Assembly (NCBI GenBank): GCA_025352915.1
Contig: JANXSA010000723.1
Span: forward strand, 1-6,718
Source: Rhodospirillales bacterium
GTDB taxonomy: Bacteria > Pseudomonadota > Alphaproteobacteria > Acetobacterales > Acetobacteraceae
Length of the DNA: 6,718 nucleotides
Reading direction: 5' to 3'
Shown piece by piece: positions 1 to 6,718 of this stretch (position 1 is its first letter; each line of letters starts with the position of its first letter). A model generated the notes under the pieces. It did no database searches and was not told the origin of the DNA. It saw only the letters and a list, made by a program, of their open reading frames with translations. The position numbers and the translations under genes were made by a program.

Positions 1-502
1 CGTCGGCCTCGGCGGCGGCGGCGCCCGCCGTCTGACCGACTCGGGTGCCATCGACGTATCGCCCTGCTTCAGCCCCGACGGCAGCCAGATCGTCTTCAAC
101 TCCGATCGCGGCGGCGACCAGCAGTTGTACGTCATGGGCGCGGGCGGCGGCGGGGCGCGGCGCATCTCGTTCGGCAACGGGCGCTACGCCACGCCGGTGT
201 GGTCGCCGCGCGGGGACCTGATCGCCTTCACCCGGCTGACCGATGGCACATTTGCCGTCGGCGTGATGCGGCCGGACGGCTCGGGCGAGCGCATCCTGTC
301 CGAAAGCTTCTACGTCGAGGGCCCGACCTTTGCCCCCAATGGCCGTGTGATCATGTTCTGGCGGGAGACGGCGGCGCGTGATGAGCGCGGCAATGGTTTC
401 TCATCGCGCCTGGTTTCGATCGATATCACCGGCTTCAACGAGCGCGTCATGACAACGCCGACCGATGCCTCCGACCCCGCCTGGTCGCCGCTGCCGAGCT
501 AG
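1..502 (+). CDS. tolB: Tol-Pal system protein TolB, C-terminal part (5' end outside the window)
   Basis: This is the end of a periplasmic beta-propeller protein that in known systems binds Pal and links it to the inner-membrane TolQRA complex. The reading frame is open from base 2 to the TAG at 500-502, giving 166 residues with no start, so the N-terminal domain and first propeller blades lie upstream. Repeated WD40-like/PD40 blade motifs are visible: [47 protein letters not shown] and a final [12 protein letters not shown]. This spacing and ending are typical of TolB C-termini. The ATG at 125 is internal to the propeller and is not a start. The pal gene directly downstream supports the call. 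The final residues match the usual TolB end, so nothing suggests 3' truncation. Confidence 0.95.
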   Translation, partial: VGLGGGGARRLTDSGAIDVSPCFSPDGSQIVFNSDRGGDQQLYVMGAGGGGARRISFGNGRYATPVWSPRGDLIAFTRLTDGTFAVGVMRPDGSGERILSESFYVEGPTFAPNGRVIMFWRETAARDERGNGFSSRLVSIDITGFNERVMTTPTDASDPAWSPLPS

Positions 503-563
503 CGAGCGGAAGACCTGTCCGATACGTCATGGAAGATATGTTTCGCCGCCATACGACGAGTTC

Positions 564-592
564 TTGACCATAGTCGTTTCAACGGGCTAATC
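564..592 (+). promoter_or_regulatory. Candidate sigma-70-type promoter for pal
   Basis: TTGACC (564-569) is followed, after 17 bases, by CTAATC (587-592). The -35 matches five of six consensus bases and the -10 is weaker. If used, transcription would start near 599 and give a leader of about 150 nt before the pal ATG. Pal is an abundant lipoprotein, so its own promoter inside the tol cluster would make sense. This is inferred from motif match only. Confidence 0.45.
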
Positions 593-650
593 GACCGCAC
601 ACAGAGCACGGCGGGGCCCCAGGCGGGCCTGTGACGTGATTCTTGGCTTG

Positions 651-670
651 CTGGCCACGATTTTGGCCAG
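651..670 (+). other. Hairpin in the tolB-pal gap
   Basis: A perfect 7-bp inverted repeat, CTGGCCA (651-657) and TGGCCAG (664-670), encloses a 6-base loop. No run of T follows, so it is not a standard intrinsic terminator. It would lie in the pal leader RNA if the promoter at 564-592 is used. A weaker 5-bp inverted repeat, GGCCC/GGGCC, lies just upstream at 615-629. Possible roles are transcript stabilisation or a processing point between tolB and pal; the sequence does not decide. I see nothing coding in the rest of 503-751. Confidence 0.4.
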
Positions 671-751
671 AATTGCTTCTCCGCCCGCCCGCCGTGACGT
701 CTGCCCAGTGGGCACCAAACGCTGCACACTCCTTCCAGGGATCCAACTCGA

Positions 752-1210
752 ATGAACATCAAGATTCTGGGCACGCTCGCTGCCGTGGCGCTGCTGGCGG
801 CTTGCTCCAACCAAGCTGCGACCACCACCACCCCGGTCAGCTCCGGCCCGGTGCCCGGCAGCCAGGAAGACCTGGTGGCCAATGTCGGCGACCGCGTGTT
901 CTATGACCTGAACCGCTCCACCCTGCGCTCGGACGCCCGCACCACCCTCGAGCGCCAAGCCGCGTGGCTGGCCAAGTGGTCGGCGAACAACGTCCAGGTC
1001 GCCGGCAACTGCGACGAGCGTGGCACCCAGGCCTACAACATCGCCCTGGGCAATCGCCGCGCCAGCGCCGCGCGCGACTTCCTGGTCGCCAAGGGCGTGG
1101 CCGCCGGCCGCATCACCACCATCTCCTTCGGCAAGGACCGCCCGACCGCGCTCGGCTCGAACGAGCAGGCCTGGTCGCAGAACCGCAACGCGATCACCTC
1201 GGTTCGCTGA
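752..1210 (+). CDS. pal: Peptidoglycan-associated lipoprotein Pal
   Basis: Pal is an outer-membrane lipoprotein that binds peptidoglycan non-covalently and partners TolB, holding the envelope layers together during division. The 152-residue product begins with a lipoprotein signal (residues 1-17) ending in the lipobox LAAC, so C18 is the lipidated residue. S19 rather than Asp follows, which fits outer-membrane sorting. A short Thr/Ser/Pro linker runs to about residue 38. The OmpA-like domain then covers GDRVFYDLNRSTL to the C-terminus. The diaminopimelate-binding pair is present: D88 in CDERGT and R103 in NRRAS, with the 15-residue spacing known from OmpA. The residue before C87 is N86, where E. 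coli Pal has His (GHADERGT). Length is normal for the family. The ATG has a weak upstream AGGGA (737-741), but the signal peptide fixes the start. An intrinsic terminator follows. Confidence 0.97.
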   Translation: MNIKILGTLAAVALLAACSNQAATTTTPVSSGPVPGSQEDLVANVGDRVFYDLNRSTLRSDARTTLERQAAWLAKWSANNVQVAGNCDERGTQAYNIALGNRRASAARDFLVAKGVAAGRITTISFGKDRPTALGSNEQAWSQNRNAITSVR

Positions 1211-1262
1211 TCCTGCCCTGCATGCCGGGGCGGCTTGGTCCCGGCTTGTTGACCTGACGATG

Positions 1263-1296
1263 AAACCGGCGGCCTTTGGGCCGCCGGTTTTGTTTT
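1263..1296 (+). terminator. Rho-independent terminator after pal
   Basis: A perfect 12-bp stem pairs 1263-1274 (AAACCGGCGGCC) with 1279-1290 (GGCCGCCGGTTT) around a TTTG loop. The right arm runs directly into the T-rich tract TTTTGTTTT (1288-1296). This is the strongest terminator in the window and should end most tolB/pal transcripts. A smaller 6-bp inverted repeat, GCCGGG/CCCGGC at 1224-1245, precedes it. Confidence 0.9.
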
Positions 1297-1352
1297 GCGC
1301 CCCCGGCCTGTCGGGTTGCGTTGACCGCGGCGTTTCGTTTTGGCGGTCCATG

Positions 1353-1387
1353 GGCGATAATCGCCGCACGGCGCCGTGCGTATCGCC
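1353..1387. promoter_or_regulatory. Nested palindromes and candidate -10 upstream of cpoB
   Basis: A perfect 16-bp palindrome, CGCACGGCGCCGTGCG, occupies 1365-1380. It is flanked by an outer inverted pair, GGCGATA (1353-1359) and TATCGCC (1381-1387). A further small palindrome, GCGATAATCGC, sits at 1354-1364 and contains GATAAT (1356-1361), a good -10 match. I find no convincing -35 at 16-18 bp; TTGACC at 1321-1326 is too far away. If GATAAT is a real -10, the 16-bp palindrome would cover the start point of transcription, as an operator would. Otherwise it may be an RNA hairpin just before the ribosome site. Confidence 0.4.
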
Positions 1388-1390
1388 GCC

Positions 1391-1406
1391 GAGGAGGTGG
1401 GAGAGG
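1391..1406 (+). promoter_or_regulatory. Purine-rich ribosome-binding region of cpoB
   Basis: GAGGAGGTGGGAGAGG contains a near-perfect AGGAGG (1392-1397), 13 nt before the GTG at 1411. A second purine stretch, GGGAGAGG (1399-1406), lies 4 nt before it. Neither spacing is ideal, but together they support initiation at 1411. The frame is open further upstream without any plausible signal-peptide start there. Confidence 0.65.
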
Positions 1407-1410
1407 TTGT

Positions 1411-2283
1411 GTGAACGAGGCGTGGTTGAGCAGGCTTGCGGTCGTCGCCCTGGTGTCGGCCTGGCTGGTGGTGCCGGGCGTGGCGCGGGCGCAACTGGAT
1501 AGTCGCGAGGCGATCCAGTTGCAGAACCAGATGCTGGAACTGCGCCGGGATGTGCAGGCGCTGCGCGAGCAGATGCGCAGCGGGGGAAATTCCGGCAGCA
1601 GCGGCGGCAGCATCTTTGCGCGCCCGTCCAGCCCGTCCGGCGCCGGCGGTGGCGACATGACCGCCGCATTGCTGGAACGGGTCAGCCAACTGGAAGAGCA
1701 GGTCCGCCGCATGCAGGGGCGCCTGGACGAAGTCGACAACGCCCGCCAGCGCCAGGGCGACGAACTGAAGAAGGATCTCGATGACCTGAACTTCAAGCTG
1801 GGCAGCGGGGCAGGGGCCGCGACCCGCCCGCCTGGACCACCACCGGCCGCCGCCGCTGCCGGTGCCGGTGCCGCCGCTGCCGGTGCGGCTGCCGCGCGGC
1901 GCACACCGGAAGTGGCGATGCAGGAAGGCAATGCCGCCCTGGCGCGGCGCGACTACCCTGCCGCCGAGGCAGCGGCACGCGAGGTGCTGGCCTTCCCGCG
2001 CTCGCCGCGCGCGGCCGATGCCCAATTCCTGCTGGCCCAGACCCTGGCCGGCAAGCGCGACTTCCAGGGCGCCGCGGTGGCCTATGACGACACCTATAAC
2101 CGCAACAAGATCGGGGTGAATGCCCAGCCATCGCTGCTCGGGCTGGCCAATTCGCTCAACGCCATCAACGAAAAGCGGACGGCCTGTGCCACGCTGGACA
2201 AGCTGAAAGCCGAATTCCCGAACCCGCGCGCCGACCTCAAGGAGCCGATCGCGGCGGCACGGCAACGCGCCGGGTGCCGCTGA
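1411..2283 (+). CDS. cpoB: Cell division coordinator CpoB (YbgF), periplasmic coiled-coil/TPR protein
   Basis: CpoB is the last gene of most tol-pal clusters. In E. coli it links Tol-Pal activity to septal peptidoglycan synthesis. The 290-residue product starts at GTG, chosen because it gives a clean signal peptide: hydrophobic core at residues 9-21 and cleavage after ARA (25-27), before Q28. Two heptad-rich coiled-coil stretches follow (about 33-56 and 83-130), split by a Gly/Ser-rich piece (57-82). An Ala/Gly/Pro linker runs from about 135 to 163. From about 166 to 290 come TPR-type helices (EVAMQEGNAALARRDYPAAE, AQFLLAQTLAGKRDFQGAAV). Two cysteines, C259 and C289, sit in the C-terminal domain. 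This is the usual order for the family, in which the coiled coil trimerises. The gene follows the pal terminator, so it probably has its own promoter. The last 24 bases, including the TGA, are duplicated at the start of tilS. Confidence 0.93.
   Translation: MNEAWLSRLAVVALVSAWLVVPGVARAQLDSREAIQLQNQMLELRRDVQALREQMRSGGNSGSSGGSIFARPSSPSGAGGGDMTAALLERVSQLEEQVRRMQGRLDEVDNARQRQGDELKKDLDDLNFKLGSGAGAATRPPGPPPAAAAAGAGAAAAGAAAARRTPEVAMQEGNAALARRDYPAAEAAAREVLAFPRSPRAADAQFLLAQTLAGKRDFQGAAVAYDDTYNRNKIGVNAQPSLLGLANSLNAINEKRTACATLDKLKAEFPNPRADLKEPIAAARQRAGCR
1849..1886 (+). repeat. Short in-frame tandem repeat in the CpoB linker
   Basis: A 17-base sequence beginning GCCGCCGCTGCCGG occurs exactly at 1849-1865 and again at 1870-1886, offset by 21 bases (7 codons). 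It encodes part of the Ala/Gly hinge between the coiled coil and the TPR domain. The in-frame period suggests slippage-type length change that a flexible linker tolerates. Confidence 0.7.
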
Positions 2284-2309
2284 TGCGGCAATGCGCCGGG
2301 TGCCGCTGA
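2260..2309 (+). repeat. Near-perfect 24-bp direct repeat across the cpoB stop and tilS start
   Basis: Copy 1 (2260-2283) encodes the last residues of CpoB, RQRAGCR, plus its TGA stop. Copy 2 (2286-2309) begins two bases later and matches at 23 of 24 positions. The only difference is C2266 against T2292. That T makes the ATG (2291-2293) of tilS; copy 1 has ACG there. The repeat therefore supplies the first six codons of tilS (MRRVPL). It looks like a local tandem duplication. Confidence 0.9.
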
Positions 2310-3577
2310 GCGCGGCGCAAACCGCCGGACTGCGCCACCGCTTCGGCGTTAGCATGGCCCGGCTGGCGCCGTTCGAACCGGTGCCGGCGCTGGCGGTGGC
2401 GGTATCAGGTGGCGCGGACAGCCTGGCGCTGGCCCTGCTGGCGCGCGATTGGGCACACGGGCAGGGCGGCAGCCTGCTTGCCATCGTGGTGGATCACGGC
2501 TTGCGGCCCGGCTCGACGGACGAGGCGGCATTGACCGTGGCACGGCTGAACGGGCGTGGCATCGCGGCGCAGAAGATCAGATTGAACGGCTTGCCGCGCG
2601 GTCCAGGCCTGGCGGCGCGGGCACGGACGGCGCGCTATGCGGCGCTGGAGACGGCCTGTGCCGAGCGCGGCATCCTGCATCTTCTGTTGGGCCATCACGC
2701 CGGCGACCAGGCGGAAACGCTGCGCATGCGGGCGGCGGCCGGCAGTGGCGGGCGCGGCCTGGCCTGCATGGCCGCATTGGTCGAGCGGCCGGTGGTCCGG
2801 CTGTTGCGGCCCCTGCTCGCCGAGCCGCCCGGCCTGTTACGGGCGCTGTTGCGGGCCGATGGCCTGGACTGGGTGGAGGACCCCTCCAACCACGACCTCG
2901 CGACCCTGCGTGCCCGCTTGCGCCATGACCTCAACGACCCCGCCGGCGACGGTGCGGTGGTCACGGGCCTGTGTGACGACGCCCGCGGCCACGGCATCGC
3001 CCGCGCGGAAGCTGACCGCGAAATCGCCAGGGAACTGGCGGCCCGGGTGCGCCTGCATCCGGCCGGCTGGGCCGTCCTGACCGCTGGAGCGCTATCGGCG
3101 GGGGCGCTCTCGGCCTTGCTGTGCACCATCGCCGGCCGGCGCTATCCCGCCGCCAGTGACGCGGTTGCGCGCCTTGCCGCGGCCCCGCGTGCGGCAACCC
3201 TGGCTGGTGTGCGGCTGTTGCCGGCCGGCCGCGCCGGGCGGCCGGGCGATTGGCTGGTGGTGCGCGAGGCCGCGGCGATGCAGGCCCCGGTGGTGGCGCG
3301 TCCGCTTGCCATATGGGATGGCCGGTTTCGCCTGGCGCCAAGCCTGCGGCCGGAACCAGGCACGACGCTCGGCGCGCTTGGCGACGATGCCGCCGGATGG
3401 CGCCGGGCAACCGATTGGCCATCCGCTGTGCTTCGCACATTGCCGGCGCTGCGGCGCGACGGACAGGTCGTGGCGGTGTCGGCGCTCGGCGGGGCCGGTG
3501 TCGCCATCATTGACCGGCTTGCTGTGGCCTTTCGTCCCGCCATGGGGCTGACGGCGGCACCCTTCCTGCCGATTTGA
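2291..3577 (+). CDS. tilS: tRNA(Ile)-lysidine synthetase TilS
   Basis: TilS uses ATP and lysine to convert C34 of the CAU-anticodon tRNA(Ile) into lysidine, changing it from AUG to AUA decoding. It is a cytoplasmic, normally essential enzyme. The 428-residue product has the N-type ATP-pyrophosphatase P-loop SGGADS (39-44) after a hydrophobic strand. It also has VVDHGLRPGS (66-75), GHHAGDQAET (134-143) and the family signature DWVEDPSN (193-200). The region after about 250 matches the weakly conserved C-terminal half in position and length only. In GHHAGDQAET a Gly (138) replaces the first Asp of the more usual HHxDDQxET. The ATG at 2291 lies 7 nt after the cpoB stop without a clear Shine-Dalgarno, so coupling to cpoB is likely. 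GTG at 2300 and ATG at 2354 are in-frame alternatives. ftsH follows, a neighbourhood seen in many bacteria. Confidence 0.93.
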   Translation: MRRVPLSAAQTAGLRHRFGVSMARLAPFEPVPALAVAVSGGADSLALALLARDWAHGQGGSLLAIVVDHGLRPGSTDEAALTVARLNGRGIAAQKIRLNGLPRGPGLAARARTARYAALETACAERGILHLLLGHHAGDQAETLRMRAAAGSGGRGLACMAALVERPVVRLLRPLLAEPPGLLRALLRADGLDWVEDPSNHDLATLRARLRHDLNDPAGDGAVVTGLCDDARGHGIARAEADREIARELAARVRLHPAGWAVLTAGALSAGALSALLCTIAGRRYPAASDAVARLAAAPRAATLAGVRLLPAGRAGRPGDWLVVREAAAMQAPVVARPLAIWDGRFRLAPSLRPEPGTTLGALGDDAAGWRRATDWPSAVLRTLPALRRDGQVVAVSALGGAGVAIIDRLAVAFRPAMGLTAAPFLPI

Positions 3578-3706
3578 CTGCCCGATTGCGGCAAAAGCGA
3601 CGCCGCGCTGTCGGCGGGGGTGCAAGGAGTGTGAAAGCATCCTATGTTATTGGGGACCCGCCGTGCGACGGCGGCGACTATGAGGCCATCATGGCCAGGG
3701 AATGGA
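3578..3706 (+). promoter_or_regulatory. Leader of ftsH with two palindromes and a weak promoter-like element
   Basis: This 129-bp gap holds a hairpin, CCGCCGT (3658-3664) with ACGGCGG (3668-3674) around a 3-base loop. It also holds a 13-base palindrome, GGCCATCATGGCC (3684-3696). The palindrome directly abuts the AGGGA ribosome site (3697-3701) of ftsH. CCTATGTT (3641-3648) resembles the CYTATnT -10 of alphaproteobacterial heat-shock promoters, but no CTTG -35 lies at the right distance. No T-rich terminator follows tilS, so read-through into ftsH is also likely. Confidence 0.35.
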
Positions 3707-5629
<1,923 letters not shown>

Positions 5630-5633
5630 TCGC

Positions 5634-6653
5634 TTGCTCCTGATCGAGCCGCTGGGCCTGCTGCATGGGCTTGCGGCCCGAGAGGCGATCGAACGCCGTC
5701 TGGCCCTGCCGCTCGCGGGTGGCCCGGCGGCGTTTTCGCTGGTCCGCCTGCTTGGCGGCCCTCCAAGCCTCGTCCCCGTCGCCATGGTGCCGCCCGAATA
5801 TCGCGCGACGCTGGCCCGGGTCACCGCCACCCGTCCCGCCTTTGCCGGCCTGACGGGAGATGGCCCCTGGGTGATGGGCATCCTCAACGTCACCCCGGAC
5901 AGCTTCAGCGATGGCGGGCAAAACGCCACGGACGAAACGGCGATCGCCGCCGGCCACGCCATGCACGCCGCCGGCGCTGATCTGATCGACATTGGCGGCG
6001 AAAGCACCCGTCCCGGCGCCACCCCGGTCACGCCCGACGAGGAACAGGCGCGCATCCTGCCGGTCATCCGTGCCCTGGCCGCTGCCGGCTTGGCGGTATC
6101 GGTGGACACGCGCCACGCTACCACGATGCGCGCCGCCCTGGCCGCCGGCGCCCGCGTGATCAACGACATCTCCGCGCTGCGCGGCGACCCCGCTGCCGCC
6201 GCCGTCGTTGCCACCGCCCGCGCCCCGGTGGTGCTGATGCACATGCGCGGCACGCCCCAGACCATGGCCGGGCACGCGCGGTATGGCGATGTGGCCGCCG
6301 AAGTCGTGGGCGAACTGACCGATCGTGTCGCCGCGGCCGAGGCGGCTGGCATTGCTCGCGGCGATATCGCGATCGATCCCGGCATCGGCTTCGCCAAGGA
6401 CCATACGGATAACATCGTCCTGCTGGACCGGCTTGCCGTGCTGCACAACCTGGGCTGTCATATCCTGGCCGGCGTCTCGCGCAAGCGCTTCATCGGCGCC
6501 CTCACCGGCGAACCGGTCGCCGTCCGCCGCATGCCAGGCTCGCTCGCTGCCGCCCTGGCCGCACTCGACCGCGGCGCCACCATCCTGCGCGTGCACGACG
6601 TCGCCGAGACCGTCCAGGCGCTGCATGTCTGGCGCGGCATCAACCCTCGCTGA
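5634..6653 (+). CDS. folP: Dihydropteroate synthase FolP
   Basis: FolP joins 6-hydroxymethyl-dihydropterin diphosphate and p-aminobenzoate to make dihydropteroate in folate synthesis, and is the target of sulfonamides. The TIM-barrel motifs appear in order: GILNVTPDSFSDGG (82-95), DIGGESTRPGA (119-129), SVDT (156-159), NDIS (177-180), MHMRGTPQTM (202-211), DPGIGFAK (248-255), SRKRFIG (282-288) and RVHDV (319-323). About 75 residues precede the core, roughly 60 more than in E. coli FolP. From memory, related alphaproteobacterial proteins carry a similar extension (PLGLLHG, LALPLAGGPAAF), though I cannot check this here. The start is taken as TTG at 5634, 4 nt after the ftsH stop and without a clear Shine-Dalgarno, which suggests translational coupling. 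The only in-frame ATG before the core, at 5784, would remove the extension and leave 289 residues. The ftsH-folP order is shared with E. coli. Confidence 0.95.
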   Translation: MLLIEPLGLLHGLAAREAIERRLALPLAGGPAAFSLVRLLGGPPSLVPVAMVPPEYRATLARVTATRPAFAGLTGDGPWVMGILNVTPDSFSDGGQNATDETAIAAGHAMHAAGADLIDIGGESTRPGATPVTPDEEQARILPVIRALAAAGLAVSVDTRHATTMRAALAAGARVINDISALRGDPAAAAVVATARAPVVLMHMRGTPQTMAGHARYGDVAAEVVGELTDRVAAAEAAGIARGDIAIDPGIGFAKDHTDNIVLLDRLAVLHNLGCHILAGVSRKRFIGALTGEPVAVRRMPGSLAAALAALDRGATILRVHDVAETVQALHVWRGINPR

Positions 6654-6718
6654 TGCACCGGATACCAATTTGTCGGCCATTGCGGTACATGCTGGCAACG
6701 CCTGTTACCGAGGAGACC
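6654..6718 (+). promoter_or_regulatory. Leader and ribosome-binding site of the next gene (probably glmM)
   Basis: The 65 bases after folP hold no terminator and end in AGGAGACC (6711-6718), a good Shine-Dalgarno with its start codon expected just past the edge. A short inverted repeat, CGGTA (6683-6687) with TACCG (6706-6710), lies just before it. In E. coli and, to my knowledge, many alphaproteobacteria, glmM (phosphoglucosamine mutase) follows folP, so glmM is the likely gene. This is inference from gene order only. Confidence 0.5.

Noticed and set aside
651..670. The CTGGCCA/TGGCCAG hairpin as a terminator for tolB
   Set aside because: No T tract follows it and it lies 150 bases past the tolB stop. 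It is kept only as a hairpin of unknown role.
1321..1326. TTGACC as the -35 of a cpoB promoter
   Set aside because: The nearest good -10 (GATAAT at 1356) is 29 bases away, far outside the usual 16-18 bp spacing.
1276..1410. Upstream extension of cpoB to TTG at 1276
   Set aside because: It would start within the pal terminator and bury the signal peptide. The GTG at 1411 has a purine-rich ribosome site and a clean signal sequence after it.
1033..2484. A 483-codon minus-strand open frame across pal, cpoB and tilS
   Set aside because: It crosses three genes and the pal terminator, is of low complexity and Arg/Ala-rich, and shows no family motif. It is a GC-bias shadow.
3644..3706. Upstream extension of ftsH to an earlier ATG
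   Set aside because: The extra residues ([21 protein letters not shown]) do not resemble FtsH N-termini, and they would be encoded by the palindromic leader. AGGGA fits the ATG at 3707.

Overview
The window looks like a piece of the chromosome of a high-GC alphaproteobacterium. The Pal, CpoB and dihydropteroate synthase sequences read like those of Rhodospirillales, perhaps Acetobacteraceae. The lineage call rests on remembered family resemblance and gene order, not on a search. All genes lie on the + strand and are housekeeping genes. I see no mobile element, tRNA, rRNA or CRISPR array, and no sign of a new defence or metabolic system.

Layout: (1) 1-502, the 3' end of tolB, cut by the window edge. 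(2) 503-751, a 249-bp gap with a plausible promoter and a hairpin in the leader of pal. (3) 752-1210, pal, encoding the peptidoglycan-associated lipoprotein. (4) 1211-1410, a gap holding a strong intrinsic terminator (1263-1296) and then nested palindromes in front of the next gene. (5) 1411-2283, cpoB (ybgF), a periplasmic coiled-coil/TPR protein of the Tol-Pal system. (6) 2291-3577, tilS, tRNA(Ile)-lysidine synthetase. (7) 3578-3706, a leader with two palindromes. (8) 3707-5629, ftsH, the membrane AAA+ zinc protease. (9) 5634-6653, folP, dihydropteroate synthase. (10) 6654-6718, the leader of a further gene beyond the edge, ending in an AGGAG ribosome site. From conserved order that gene is probably glmM.

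The first half is the end of the Tol-Pal cluster. TolB, Pal and CpoB act in the periplasm and outer membrane to keep the envelope tethered during division. The second half is the widely conserved tilS-ftsH-folP neighbourhood, which links decoding of AUA codons, membrane protein quality control and folate synthesis. The terminator after pal suggests that tolB/pal and cpoB-tilS-ftsH-folP are largely separate transcription units. Within the second unit, cpoB-tilS and ftsH-folP are spaced by only 7 and 4 nt.

The observation most worth a second look is a near-perfect 24-bp direct repeat that straddles the cpoB stop codon and the tilS start codon. One base differs between the copies, and that base makes the tilS ATG. 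Others are the nested dyad just before cpoB, the paired palindromes before ftsH, and the N-terminal extension and TTG start of folP.
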